From the IMG/VR virus record IMGVR_UViG_3300030380_000325, positions 1 to 28,961 of that record: 28,961 nucleotides of DNA. The stretch is one strand, 5' to 3'. Position 1 is the stretch's first letter, and the number at the start of each line of letters is the position of its first letter. Below are positions 1-9,022 of the stretch, in pieces. The notes beneath the pieces were generated by a model, which was given only the letters and a program-made list of their open reading frames with translations, was not told the origin of the DNA and did no database searches. A program made the position numbers and the translations under genes. The DNA is from a virus.

Positions 1-364
1 GACCAAAGGAAACAGTGATTTCATTCTTAATCAAATCACCCAAGTCGTTATTTCGAAGCCAGTTAAATGCGCCTTCCCTTTTATCTACGGGTATTGTAGC
101 GCCATAAATTTCTTTTACCTCTATTGCAGAACCATCTTTTAGTTTCATGGTTTTTAATTTCATAGAGTCCATAATTTCAGGTATTACTTGTTGTGAAAGT
201 TTATCTGCTTGTTGTTTTTTTCTAGATAATCTTTCTTCTTCAATTTTAATTTCATCTTCTAGCTTTTGTAATTCTAAAACATGGCTAGATAATGACTCAA
301 CATTATTTAATTCATTTACTTGTTGAGGTGCATCCTCAATAAACATTTTTTCTAAGTTACTCAT
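1..364 (-). CDS. Hypothetical phage protein, coiled-coil N-terminal half (partial, C-terminus cut by window edge)
   Basis: An open frame runs from an ATG at 364 to the window edge without a stop, giving 121 residues that begin MSNLEKMFIEDAPQQV. Residues about 25-60 are rich in Lys, Glu and Gln with a heptad-like pattern, suggesting a coiled coil. The second part reads KLKDGSAIEVKEIYGATIP and then GAFNWLRNNDLGDLIKNEI. From memory, similar proteins with an xAFxWLRxNGxxDIIKNE segment are common in marine phages, without a known function. The ATG lies inside the end of the upstream 118-residue gene, overlapping it by 8 nt, so the two are probably translated together. It lies outside the virion block, and a replication or early function is possible but not shown. 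Confidence 0.8.
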   Translation of the reverse strand, partial: MSNLEKMFIEDAPQQVNELNNVESLSSHVLELQKLEDEIKIEEERLSRKKQQADKLSQQVIPEIMDSMKLKTMKLKDGSAIEVKEIYGATIPVDKREGAFNWLRNNDLGDLIKNEITVSFG

Positions 365-713
365 CTATCTTTCCTCTTTCATATAAGTTTATCTCTATTG
401 GATAATATTGTCTTTCTTGTTTGTCCCACTTTAATAAATTGTATTTACCGTTTGTCATGTCAGAAACAATCGAACATGTAACTCCAATAATTGCAGGATC
501 ACCTGTTAATAACAAATAATCATCTGATGTAAAATCTTTTAATAGAGTTCTTAATTTATAAATTAATGGACCAGGAGAAAAAATAATTTGCGATAACTCA
601 GGAAGTAAAAATTTAAACTTACCATATTTACCTGCACCAATAATATTTATTTTTGGACTGCCTGTTTTTGTACCTGGTATTTCCTGTATTACGTAAACTA
701 TATTTTCTTTCAT
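357..713 (-). CDS. Hypothetical phage protein, 118 aa
   Basis: A complete 118-residue protein starting MKENIVYVIQEIPGT. It contains the stretches PKINIIGAGKYGKFKFLLPE and LLTGDPAIIGVTCSIVSD, and ends with a basic/aromatic region LLKWDKQERQYYPIEIN. I recall close relatives in marine phage contigs, always as a conserved hypothetical next to the gene that follows here. I know no function. There is no signal peptide or membrane segment; the composition is that of a small cytosolic alpha/beta protein. It is the first gene of a minus-strand unit reading left, diverging from the helicase gene at 771, and its 3' end overlaps the next start by 8 nt. Confidence 0.8.
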   Translation of the reverse strand: MKENIVYVIQEIPGTKTGSPKINIIGAGKYGKFKFLLPELSQIIFSPGPLIYKLRTLLKDFTSDDYLLLTGDPAIIGVTCSIVSDMTNGKYNLLKWDKQERQYYPIEINLYERGKIDE

Positions 714-716
714 GGC

Positions 717-749
717 TTGACTTCTATTTTATATTTGATATCTTGTCAA
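717..749. promoter_or_regulatory. Divergent intergenic region with TTGAC inverted repeat and promoter-like boxes
   Basis: The 57-bp space between two divergent genes has TTGAC at 717-721 and its reverse complement GTCAA at 745-749, separated by 23 AT-rich bases. On the plus strand TTGACT (717-722) is followed after 16 bases by TATCTT (739-744), an acceptable sigma70-like pair for the helicase gene. On the minus strand a perfect TTGACA box (749 down to 744) faces the hypothetical genes, but the best element at proper spacing is poor (TAGAAG). The symmetry could mean overlapping divergent promoters or a binding site for a dimeric regulator. This is inference from sequence only. Confidence 0.4.
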
Positions 750-770
750 CTAGAAAGAAGAAAATAAATT

Positions 771-2201
771 ATGAACTACAAATTTAAAACAAAACCATAC
801 GCACATCAACTTAAAGCCTTAGAAATGTCTTGGGAGAAAAAAGCTTTTGCGTATTTTATGGAAATGGGTACAGGTAAATCTAAAGTATTGATAGACAATG
901 TTGCAATGCTTTATGACAAAGGTAAAATTAATGGTGTATTAATTATTGCACCAAAAGGTGTATATAAAAACTGGTATAGTTCTGAAATACCTACACACTT
1001 ACCAGATCATATAGAAAAAGTGTCTGTATTGTGGCAAGCAAATATTACAAAACAACAACAACAAAATTTAGACACATTGTTTAAAACAGGAACTGATTTA
1101 CATATTTTATGTATGAATGTTGAAGCTTTATCTAGTAAAAAAGGTGTTGATTTTGCAGCTAAATTTATAAACTCACATAACACTATGATGGCAATAGATG
1201 AGTCTACTACTATAAAAAATCCAGAAGCTAAACGTACAAAAAATATTGTAAAACTTGGTATAAATGCAAAATATAAAAGAATACTTACAGGATCTCCTGT
1301 AACTAAATCACCATTAGATTTATACAAACAATGCGAGTTCCTTGACCCTTGGCTCTTGGATCATGCTTCTTATTACTCGTTCAGAACTAGATACGCTATT
1401 ATGAAGACAGCAAATTTTGGCGGACGGTCTGTACAAATTGTAGTTGGGTATCGTAACCTTGGTGAGTTGTCAGATAAATTAAAGAATTTTTCTTACCGTG
1501 TATTAAAAGATGATTGTTTAGATCTACCTAAAAAAACTTTTATGAAACGTATTATACAACTTACACCGGATCAGTTTAAAGTTTACACACAGATGAAAAA
1601 AGAAGCACTTGCAATATTAAACGGCAAGATGATTACCACTGCAAATGCATTGACACAGTTAATGAGACTACAACAAATAACTTGTGGTCATTTTAAATCT
1701 GATGACGGTGTTATACAGGAACTAAAAAGCAATAGACTCGATGAATTAATAAATGTTCTTAATGAAATAGAAGGTAAGGTTGTTATCTGGGCCCATTGGC
1801 AAAGTGATGTAAGACAGATTATAAAAGCAATTGTTGAAGAGTTTGGTCAAGATTCTTTTGTAGATTATTATGGTCTAACCCCATCAGACGAAAGACAACA
1901 AAACATAAAACGTTTTCAAGATGATGACAAATGTAGATTTTTTATAGGTACACCTCAAACAGGTGGATATGGTATTACACTAACCGCAGCAAGTAATATG
2001 GTTTACTATTCTAATGGTTATGATTTAGAGAAACGTCAACAATCAGAAGCTAGAATAGATCGTATTGGTCAAACTAAACCTATGACTTACATTGATATTA
2101 TGTGTGAAGATACAGTCGATGAAAGAATTGTAAAAGCTTTACGTAAGAAAGTAAATATTGCAAGTCAAGTTATGGGAGAAGAATTAAAAGCTTGGATATA
2201 G
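771..2201 (+). CDS. SNF2-family DNA helicase/translocase (DEAD-like superfamily 2)
   Basis: A 476-residue superfamily 2 ATPase with all motifs in order: Q-like AHQLKAL (11-17), Walker A EMGTGKS (31-37), Ia IIAPKGVYKNW (58-68), Walker B AIDEST (141-146), III LTGSP (172-176), IV VVIWAHW (337-343), V GTPQTGGYGITLTAA (393-407) and VI QSEARIDRIGQ (424-434). DEST in place of DEAH, and the ARIDRIGQ motif VI, fit the SNF2/Rad54 branch. These are ATP-driven double-stranded DNA translocases rather than strand-separating helicases. There is no additional DNA-binding or nuclease domain, so this is a minimal catalytic core, as in other phage versions. A purine-rich GAAAGAAG lies before the ATG. It is the only plus-strand gene here, and its end is 26 bp from the convergent late block. 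A role in phage DNA replication or recombination is likely but unproven. Confidence 0.93.
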   Translation: MNYKFKTKPYAHQLKALEMSWEKKAFAYFMEMGTGKSKVLIDNVAMLYDKGKINGVLIIAPKGVYKNWYSSEIPTHLPDHIEKVSVLWQANITKQQQQNLDTLFKTGTDLHILCMNVEALSSKKGVDFAAKFINSHNTMMAIDESTTIKNPEAKRTKNIVKLGINAKYKRILTGSPVTKSPLDLYKQCEFLDPWLLDHASYYSFRTRYAIMKTANFGGRSVQIVVGYRNLGELSDKLKNFSYRVLKDDCLDLPKKTFMKRIIQLTPDQFKVYTQMKKEALAILNGKMITTANALTQLMRLQQITCGHFKSDDGVIQELKSNRLDELINVLNEIEGKVVIWAHWQSDVRQIIKAIVEEFGQDSFVDYYGLTPSDERQQNIKRFQDDDKCRFFIGTPQTGGYGITLTAASNMVYYSNGYDLEKRQQSEARIDRIGQTKPMTYIDIMCEDTVDERIVKALRKKVNIASQVMGEELKAWI

Positions 2202-2227
2202 GAAAAAGTAGGACTTACGTATGAGCG

Positions 2228-2422
2228 CTACAATTTTTGTAACAGAACTACAATCACACCACCCATACCTGTCATAACAGCACCCATAGAAACTAAAAGT
2301 ATTCTTTCAATTCTAGTTATGTGATTTTGTAGTTGGTTCATTCTATCGTAGGTTTGTTTCTGCATGATACGGCACAGTTTTTCGTGTGATTCTATTTTTT
2401 GTAATGCGCTATCTCTTGGCAT
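2228..2422 (-). CDS. Small membrane protein, coiled coil plus one transmembrane helix (possible holin, XhlA-like)
   Basis: A 64-residue protein. Residues about 8-40 are polar and heptad-like (KIESHEKLCRIMQKQTYDRM and on), followed by a single hydrophobic helix at 41-61 (ILLVSMGAVMTGMGGVIVVLL) and a short basic tail QKL. This coiled-coil-then-helix layout resembles XhlA-type holin-like proteins, known by layout rather than residue identity. It is the last gene of the late block; its ATG follows the stop of the 646-aa gene in a TAATG overlap arrangement, with AAAGGA about 11 nt upstream. A holin or a membrane anchor for lysis is plausible from size, topology and place, but no endolysin is seen beside it, so the function is inferred. 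Confidence 0.7.
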   Translation of the reverse strand: MPRDSALQKIESHEKLCRIMQKQTYDRMNQLQNHITRIERILLVSMGAVMTGMGGVIVVLLQKL

Positions 2423-4362
2423 TATAGTATTAATCCTTTTAAAAAAAATTGAACTGTTCTATATACAAAAGTCCAACCTGTTTTTAATGTTCTTTTTTTA
2501 CCAGTTCCAAATGCAACGTAGTCTTTAAATTCTTGATAATGATTTTTAGCATTACCTTGTTCAATAGCTTTTTGACCGTAGTATCTGTAACCTTTTCTTA
2601 CAGCCTCACCCCACCATGTTCTGTGTAAATTTTTAACACACCAACGAACAGCTTCTCTTTTTGTATTTTTTGTAAAGGCACCAGAGTTAACAGCATGAGT
2701 TGCAATAACACAGCCGCCACCGCCGCCTCTATCGCCACCGCCGCCTCCTTGACTTGGAGGTCCAGATGGTCCTGTGGTAGCTGTGCCTCCTTGACTTGGA
2801 GGTCCACTAATTCCAGTTGGTGATCCACCTACATTTTCATTGCCAAAATCTGCTGTTCCTGCATCTGCTCCTCCAGGTTTGTCTGTTGGACCAGTTGATT
2901 GAGGACTACCTTGACCAGCAGGGCCACCTACTCCTGCATCTCCATAATTACCAGTGGGGCCACTAGGTCCAGAGCTAGTCCCAGGGCCATCACCACCAGG
3001 TTGATTTTCTTCTGCATCTACACCTGGATCTGCATAACCAGGGTCGTTAAATTGTGGACCTACTGGACCTATATCTACACTTGGACCATCAGAGTCATCA
3101 TCAATTGGATCTTCATATCCGAAAGGATTATTTATATTTGTTGGAGCATCAGTTATTGGGTCACCACCTGTTAATGCAACTTCATTTTCATAATCTGGTG
3201 CATCTATTGGAGTGCCTCCTAATGTTTCAGCTAACTCATTTAATTTATCTGTGGTATCATCAAATATTCCATTTGAAGTTCTTTCCTCTAATCTGTCTTG
3301 AACCGTTTCTAATGCACCTTTACCAAATGCGGATACCGCATTGTATCCATCCATAACTCCACCTGGGCCATAAGCTTCATCTATTGCAGATTTTTGATCA
3401 TCAGTGTATCCTTCGTATTCTAATTGTGAGACTGATGGTTTTGATGTTATTGCATCAAATATTAAACTTACAGGTCCACCTGCAATTGCATTTATTGCTA
3501 AAGATCCTAAAGTTTTACCAACATTTAATTTTTTACCAAATACATCTACAGTTTTGTTTGTTGCATCTACAATAGCTCCTGGTATCTTGCCAAGTTCTGT
3601 CAATGCTCCTTCAACAGTTTGACCTGCTTTGTTTAAAACATTTTGAACGGTGCTTTCTTGTTCTGGTGTTTCAAATGATGGTGTGTAACTAGCTAATCTT
3701 TCTTCATCAATTTTAGCTTGTGTAAGATCTGCTTGAGTTATTCCTGGAATAGATGGTTGTTGTAAATAATCAAAAGGTCCTGCTACCATAGGTTGATCTC
3801 CTACATTTATAGAACCTGGATTCTGTGATGGGTCACCTGCTTCATTTATATCAAAAACATCGACTGGTCCTCCAATAGTTCCTGGAGTATTTGGCTGTAA
3901 TATATTTTCTATACTAGCAGCTGGATTATCAAAATCCATAGGTTCGTCATATGGGTTTTCGTAAGTCATAATATTTTCCATTTCAATTGGATCACTGGTT
4001 ATGCCGCCTGTATCGGTAGGCATAGCAAACTCATCAATTTGATCAGATGTAATATCTGTTGTTATTGGTGTACTAGGTGTAATAGTTGCCGGAGTCTCGA
4101 CTCCACCGCCACCTCCTCCATTTGCAGGTGATCCAACGGCTGGTGTTGTTGCTGTTGGTGTCATAGGTAGTTGACCGCTGTATAAAGCATATAGGTCATC
4201 TAAATAACTTGTTCGTGTTGGATCAAATTGTATACCTGCATAATCTGGAACATCTGATAATAATTCTTCTCTTGTATCTGTAGTTGTTCTCAGATTAGAT
4301 GTATCTATACTAGGATCTAGTAAACTTGGATCTACAATAAATGATTCAAAATCTGTTGCCAT
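2422..4362 (-). CDS. Gly/Pro-rich virion-associated protein with CFI-box-like C-terminal domain
   Basis: A 646-residue acidic protein. Residues 1-235 are low-complexity, rich in Asp, Thr and Pro. About 240-330 hold an Ala/Gly-rich helical stretch (QTVEGALTELGKIPGAIVDA, then GKTLGSLAINAIAGGP). About 390-550 form a collagen-like Gly-Pro-Ser region with repeated SGPSGPTG and SGPPSQGG units, ending in a glycine run. From C551 a compact cysteine-containing domain begins CVIATHAVNSGAFT and continues with REAVRWCVKNLHRTWWGEAV. The CVIAT start resembles the CFIATA 'CFI-box' C-terminal domain found on many secreted or surface proteins. Its start shares one base with the stop of the 1288-aa gene (TAATG) and has AAAGGGG upstream. 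It is likely a virion or injected protein; the exact job is unknown. Confidence 0.75.
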   Translation of the reverse strand: MATDFESFIVDPSLLDPSIDTSNLRTTTDTREELLSDVPDYAGIQFDPTRTSYLDDLYALYSGQLPMTPTATTPAVGSPANGGGGGGVETPATITPSTPITTDITSDQIDEFAMPTDTGGITSDPIEMENIMTYENPYDEPMDFDNPAASIENILQPNTPGTIGGPVDVFDINEAGDPSQNPGSINVGDQPMVAGPFDYLQQPSIPGITQADLTQAKIDEERLASYTPSFETPEQESTVQNVLNKAGQTVEGALTELGKIPGAIVDATNKTVDVFGKKLNVGKTLGSLAINAIAGGPVSLIFDAITSKPSVSQLEYEGYTDDQKSAIDEAYGPGGVMDGYNAVSAFGKGALETVQDRLEERTSNGIFDDTTDKLNELAETLGGTPIDAPDYENEVALTGGDPITDAPTNINNPFGYEDPIDDDSDGPSVDIGPVGPQFNDPGYADPGVDAEENQPGGDGPGTSSGPSGPTGNYGDAGVGGPAGQGSPQSTGPTDKPGGADAGTADFGNENVGGSPTGISGPPSQGGTATTGPSGPPSQGGGGGDRGGGGGCVIATHAVNSGAFTKNTKREAVRWCVKNLHRTWWGEAVRKGYRYYGQKAIEQGNAKNHYQEFKDYVAFGTGKKRTLKTGWTFVYRTVQFFLKGLIL

Positions 4363-7300
4363 TACGCCATTCCCCTTTGTCTTAACCTTATAGCTTGTTC
4401 TTCAGGACTTAGCAATGCTTGTTCTGATGGTGTCAGGCCTGTCTGTGTTACCGTTGCCTGTTGCACCGGTTGTATCATTGCTGGATCTACGTCTGGTGTT
4501 GGTGGCAATGGTGCTTGTGACATGTCATCTACAGGTGGTAAATACTCATCTATATTAATATCAAATTCATCATCAAAAGATAAGTCTCTTAATTCATCTT
4601 GTATCTCTAACAATACATCTCTTACTTCTTCAAATGGATTGTCTACACCAATACGTTCTTCAATTTGTCTAAACTCTCTTTGTATGTTTTCTGATGGAAA
4701 GAATGGTGTGTATATATCATTGTCTAATCTATTGTATAAATTAATTAGTTGTCTTTCTCTAAACTCAGTTCTAATATTATCCATGTCTGTACCTAAAATA
4801 TCTGCAGCTTGAATGTTTGAACGCATTTTTTTATCATTATTAAATTTAGCTTTGTTAGCTACAATAAATCTTTCAATAACATCTCTTCCTGTTTTAGGTC
4901 CACCTTTTAATAGTGATTCAGACCCTCCAGTAAATAATGCTCTTGCTTCTCTGTTACCTCTTTGATAGTCAGAAATTTTAAAACCCATAGATCTTACAGG
5001 ATCTATCTTAACTTGTCTGTATCCTAAAAATCCTGTCAACTCATCTGGTAATTCAAAGAATTCACCACGCTCTGATGGTTTGTCAGCTGCTGCTTGATAT
5101 AATCTTGTAAGTTGTGGATAAGAAAACGGTAACATAGATTTTCCTAAATGTTCAATCATGTTTTTGATTGCAGTTCCTGGTTCATTTTGCATTTGTGCTT
5201 CAGTATAAATTTGTCTGCCTTCTCTAGTTTTACCACCTCTTGCAATTAAATCTAATATTGCTTCAGTATAAATTGCTTCTGATATAAATGGTGATGCAAG
5301 TTCACCAGCAGCTTCTGCCATACCAGTCATAATACCTTTCATTAATACATCTTCATTTGTTATACCTTGTTGAATATTATTAAGTAAAGTTTGAAAAGGT
5401 CTAATAGCTGTATCGTATGCATTACCATGACTAAAATCTATATATTTTAATTCACCTGTTTCTTCGTCTCTAATAGGTATAATTGTAGAATTTTTAGACC
5501 ATTCAGGTAAAAATTGTTTTAATGCACGTAACTCTTCATTAGTTACATTATATAAACCTTGTGCTCCTTTTTGTATTCCATATGGAGCTGCAGCTAATAC
5601 AGTTGTCATACCTGCTAATCTTTTTAAACCAATAGATCTTAGTGCAGGATCCTTGATTTCTTTAATAGATCTTTTTGCGATGTTAGTTGTTGTTCTTAAT
5701 ATTTCAGATGGAAACGACATAAACGTTCCAAGTGGTAGACGTCTTAAAGCTCTTACAGTATCTGATACATAAGCATAATTTGGTACAGTGTTTCTTACAA
5801 TACCAGCTGCTTCTTCTTTTAATTGTCTTTCAGTAAATTCTTTACCTACTTTAGTATATGCACCTCTAAGCCTTTGCATCTCTACAGCATAGTTTGCTAT
5901 TTTAAATAAGTCATCTTCTGCTGTATATAAATCTTCTGCAAACTTCATACCTGATTTTAATTTTCTACCTGTTCCTGATGTTAATTTTTTCATCATAGAC
6001 TCTAATGGTTTTCCAATATTTAAATTTTCACCCATACGAGTATCCGTTAATAGATTTTTTATATCTCCTAATTGTACTTGTGAATTTACAACACCAAGTT
6101 CTAGTAATTCTCTATATGCTTCGTTAGCTTCAGCTGATTTTTTTCCTACTTGTAATTGACCAAATGCGTCTCTAAATGCTCTGCCCACAACTGCAGGATT
6201 TTCAAATAAAATACCATTACCAGCAGAAAAAGCAGTAGCAGAAAATAAATTTCTAAAGTGTGTTTGTGGTGATAAAATTGTTTTTGCAACTTGTGATGCT
6301 GCTTTTGGAAATAATACTAAATTTCTGTATCCCCATGTCAATCCTTTTTCAATACCAGTTGCACCTTCTCTAGGTTCAAATAAAAATTTTAAAGTTTTAG
6401 TGCTATCCCCTAATCCTTCAGCAATAGCTTTAGTAGTAAACTTACCTGCTAGTGGGTTAATAGTAAACTCATCTTTAAAATATGGTGTCATGTATCTATC
6501 TAATTCTACTATTTCTTGATTAGGTAATGCTTCTGCTGCTTCTAATGCGTCATCAAAAAAGAAACCTCTTGATCCACCTGGTGTGGTTGCAGTAGCTGCT
6601 TTTTTAATTGCATCATCTTGTTTTGCAATTCGTTCAAACAATTCATTTTTTCTAGCAATGTTAGATAACTTTGTCATGCTGTTATATATAGAAAATCTAG
6701 GGTCTTCTATTTCACCAAACAATTTTTTTATAACTGCTCTATCTTTACCAGGTGTTTCAGCTAATAAACGTTCTGGTTTTATGTCATCTGTTACTACTCT
6801 TTTAAAAAATTTATCTATCTGTGGTCCTTCTTCTGCTAAAGTTCCTTTTGCAAATTTTATAGGTAAGCCTGGAGGTGCTTTTTGATTTTTTGCAGATTTT
6901 ATTACAGAATCAACCATGCTTTGTGCTTGAAAGTCTGTTAGGTTTTTACCATTTTCTTTTGCATATCTTTTAAAATATTCTTTCGTGCCTTTAATTGCTT
7001 CTTCTGTTGGTGTGTAAGCTAAAAAAGGTAACATAGATTTATCTTCAAATATTCTATAAGTGCTACCTAAATAATCTTTTACTCTTTGACCCATTAATGT
7101 TTTTAAAGTTTGTACATCTTTAGGTGCGTTTGATGATGCATTAATTAAATCTACAAATTTTTCTCTTGCACCACCTATTGCTTCAAATATATTTTCTATA
7201 GATTCATCTGTTGCACCATTATCTTTTAAAAATTTATGTGTTCTAGCTGCTGCACTGCTTGGAATAGCTTTACTTAATTCACCTTCAAATAAAATATCAT

Positions 7301-8228
7301 TTAATTGTTTATATACATCTGCTTTTCTTTTGTCGGATGATTTATCTAATACAGATTTTACCGTTGGAAACATACTGTCTACTTCAGAATCAATTGTTTT
7401 AACCAACTCCATGGCTCTGTTAGTATCAGCCATAGTAGCACCTTTTTCTGCCATCTTAGCTTCAAATATTGATTGTGGTTTTGCACCTCTAGCTCTTAAT
7501 GCAGAAAATGTTTTATTAAAAAATTTATCTAATTTAGAATTACTAAACTCTATGTTTTTACCACGTGTGGCTGCAGCTTTTATTCCTTTACCAACACCAT
7601 ACACAACTGGTGTTATTAATAAAGATTCTGCACCAAATTTTGTTCTGTTCATTAACTTTTTAAATGCATCTTCTCTACCACCTTCATCAGTTACTTCTTC
7701 TAAATCTGTTGGCCCAGCTTCAAACACATCACCAAAAGTTCCAAGTTCTTCTACATCAGCAACAAATGCTTCACCTGCTGCCCCTCCTGCAACCCCTGCT
7801 ACAAATCTTCTTTTACCAATTGTTTTATTAAAATCGTCTGCTTTTTTTGCAGCTTTCTGTAAGTTAGTGTTTCTAAGATTCATGTAGTTACCAGCTTTTT
7901 TAGCTTTAATTGCTTTGCTAGCTAGTTTAAAACCTATACCACCTGGTACACCTATTTGAACTAATCCTTCTGTAAGTCTACCTATTGCTGTATCATTTGC
8001 AATGTCTTCAAACACATTAACTTTATCAAACAATTGTTCAACATCTGCTGCAAGATCTGTATCAAAACCTAAATCAATTAATTCTGCACCAAGAGATATA
8101 ACACCTTCAGGTACTTTTATTGCACCTGAAACTACTCCTGCTAAAGCAGAAGTTATAGCACTTCTTTCACTATTGATTTCTTCGTCTCGTAGGGAGGTAA
8201 AGCCTTCTGGATCAATAAGCTCAATCAT
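4362..8228 (-). CDS. Very large virion protein, candidate internal/DNA-ejection protein
   Basis: A 1288-residue protein, the largest of the window. The first 220 residues are Ala/Gly-rich with amphipathic segments such as SALAGVVSGAIKVPEGVISL, FVAGVAGGAAGEAFVAD and TPVVYGVGKGIKAAA, which could associate with membranes. The middle is long, mostly helical and charged. The end turns acidic (FDDEFDINIDEYLPPVDDMS) and Pro/Gln-rich. I see no lytic transglycosylase or peptidase motif. Size, composition and a place downstream of tail genes and before a holin-like gene recall the ejected internal core proteins of T7- and P22-like podoviruses, but there is no recognisable homology. An AGGAGGA ribosome site overlaps the TAG stop of the previous gene and sits well spaced from the ATG. 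Confidence 0.75.
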   Translation of the reverse strand: MIELIDPEGFTSLRDEEINSERSAITSALAGVVSGAIKVPEGVISLGAELIDLGFDTDLAADVEQLFDKVNVFEDIANDTAIGRLTEGLVQIGVPGGIGFKLASKAIKAKKAGNYMNLRNTNLQKAAKKADDFNKTIGKRRFVAGVAGGAAGEAFVADVEELGTFGDVFEAGPTDLEEVTDEGGREDAFKKLMNRTKFGAESLLITPVVYGVGKGIKAAATRGKNIEFSNSKLDKFFNKTFSALRARGAKPQSIFEAKMAEKGATMADTNRAMELVKTIDSEVDSMFPTVKSVLDKSSDKRKADVYKQLNDILFEGELSKAIPSSAAARTHKFLKDNGATDESIENIFEAIGGAREKFVDLINASSNAPKDVQTLKTLMGQRVKDYLGSTYRIFEDKSMLPFLAYTPTEEAIKGTKEYFKRYAKENGKNLTDFQAQSMVDSVIKSAKNQKAPPGLPIKFAKGTLAEEGPQIDKFFKRVVTDDIKPERLLAETPGKDRAVIKKLFGEIEDPRFSIYNSMTKLSNIARKNELFERIAKQDDAIKKAATATTPGGSRGFFFDDALEAAEALPNQEIVELDRYMTPYFKDEFTINPLAGKFTTKAIAEGLGDSTKTLKFLFEPREGATGIEKGLTWGYRNLVLFPKAASQVAKTILSPQTHFRNLFSATAFSAGNGILFENPAVVGRAFRDAFGQLQVGKKSAEANEAYRELLELGVVNSQVQLGDIKNLLTDTRMGENLNIGKPLESMMKKLTSGTGRKLKSGMKFAEDLYTAEDDLFKIANYAVEMQRLRGAYTKVGKEFTERQLKEEAAGIVRNTVPNYAYVSDTVRALRRLPLGTFMSFPSEILRTTTNIAKRSIKEIKDPALRSIGLKRLAGMTTVLAAAPYGIQKGAQGLYNVTNEELRALKQFLPEWSKNSTIIPIRDEETGELKYIDFSHGNAYDTAIRPFQTLLNNIQQGITNEDVLMKGIMTGMAEAAGELASPFISEAIYTEAILDLIARGGKTREGRQIYTEAQMQNEPGTAIKNMIEHLGKSMLPFSYPQLTRLYQAAADKPSERGEFFELPDELTGFLGYRQVKIDPVRSMGFKISDYQRGNREARALFTGGSESLLKGGPKTGRDVIERFIVANKAKFNNDKKMRSNIQAADILGTDMDNIRTEFRERQLINLYNRLDNDIYTPFFPSENIQREFRQIEERIGVDNPFEEVRDVLLEIQDELRDLSFDDEFDINIDEYLPPVDDMSQAPLPPTPDVDPAMIQPVQQATVTQTGLTPSEQALLSPEEQAIRLRQRGMA

Positions 8229-8236
8229 GTATCCTC

Positions 8237-9022
8237 CTATTTAAGTAATGCTGTAAATTCTGGTAATTCTACTGCTACGTTGCCATCAAATTCAATTACT
8301 TTTGCGTTGTCTACGTCAATATAAACTCCAGGTGTTTTACCTTTTGTTTTATATTTACCATCTTTAAATTTAATGTTTGATCTTGGATTTTTTCCTGCTT
8401 GTCTTAACGCTGGTGCAACTTTTACATCAAATGAAGCATGATTAAATGCTTTACTACCATCACCGTATTGACTTCTATAAGAATTTATTGCTCTTTCTAA
8501 ATTAGCCTCTGCTCCATAAGTTTTTCCTTTCATTTCTGATTGAATAATCTCAGCAGTTTTAGCTCTAATTTGATCTGCTGTAGCGTCAGGTGGTAATAAA
8601 AATTTTGCTTTTTTTTCTGCTGCTAACACGCTTTGTTGTTTATCTTTTTTTAATTGCATACCAAGTGCTGTAGAAACTGCACCTTGTTTTCTTTTAGCTA
8701 GTGCCATGTTTCTAGCATCATCAGCTTTTACAAATTGTGAGTATGGCCCTTGAGCAGAACCAATAAGATTTTGTAATTTACCATCACCTGCAAATTTACC
8801 TGATGCTAAATTTAAACCAAACTGACCTAATGGTAATCTTGTTTTTGGTATTGGTGCATATTTTGCCATAGCGTCTAAAATAGATTGAGTGTCTTTTCCT
8901 AATCTTTCATCATCAACCATCATGCCATTAGCTAGTTGTTTTCTATCAGTAAGCCCAGTCATGATACCATCATTAACTGTGCCACCTCTTCTAAACATAG
9001 GTCTCTTTAAACTTCTAGACAT
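8237..9022 (-). CDS. Conserved virion protein with N-terminal RRGGTVNDGIM motif
   Basis: A 261-residue basic protein. It opens with MFRRGGTVNDGIMTGL followed by DRK at residues 9-27, a segment I remember at the N-terminus of a frequent marine-phage structural family. Residues 60-110 are Gly/Gln-rich and helical, 110-165 are strongly Lys/Ala-rich, and the last 60 residues look beta-rich (NIKFKDGKYKTKGKTPGVYI, then NAKVIEFDGNVAVELPEF). There are no membrane helices or catalytic motifs. The start overlaps the stop of the previous gene, with AAAGGA just upstream. Together with its neighbours (439 and 746 aa) it shares arginine-glycine turns near the N-terminus, suggesting joint assembly. Role inferred as internal or tail protein. 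Confidence 0.75.
   Translation of the reverse strand: MSRSLKRPMFRRGGTVNDGIMTGLTDRKQLANGMMVDDERLGKDTQSILDAMAKYAPIPKTRLPLGQFGLNLASGKFAGDGKLQNLIGSAQGPYSQFVKADDARNMALAKRKQGAVSTALGMQLKKDKQQSVLAAEKKAKFLLPPDATADQIRAKTAEIIQSEMKGKTYGAEANLERAINSYRSQYGDGSKAFNHASFDVKVAPALRQAGKNPRSNIKFKDGKYKTKGKTPGVYIDVDNAKVIEFDGNVAVELPEFTALLK

Noticed and set aside
2229-2241. TACAA/TTGTA hairpin at the convergent end of the helicase and holin-like genes
   Set aside because: Five AT-rich pairs inside the coding end, without a clear T-run outside the stem; too weak to call a terminator.
2598-2828. Open frame of 76 codons on the minus strand inside the Gly/Pro-rich gene
   Set aside because: Frame-shifted reading of repeats; repetitive composition with no independent ribosome site.
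7330-7887. Open frame of 185 codons on the plus strand within the 1288-aa gene
   Set aside because: It is antisense to a continuous, well-composed minus-strand gene with a strong ribosome site; Ser/Thr/Ala-rich shadow translation without any domain.
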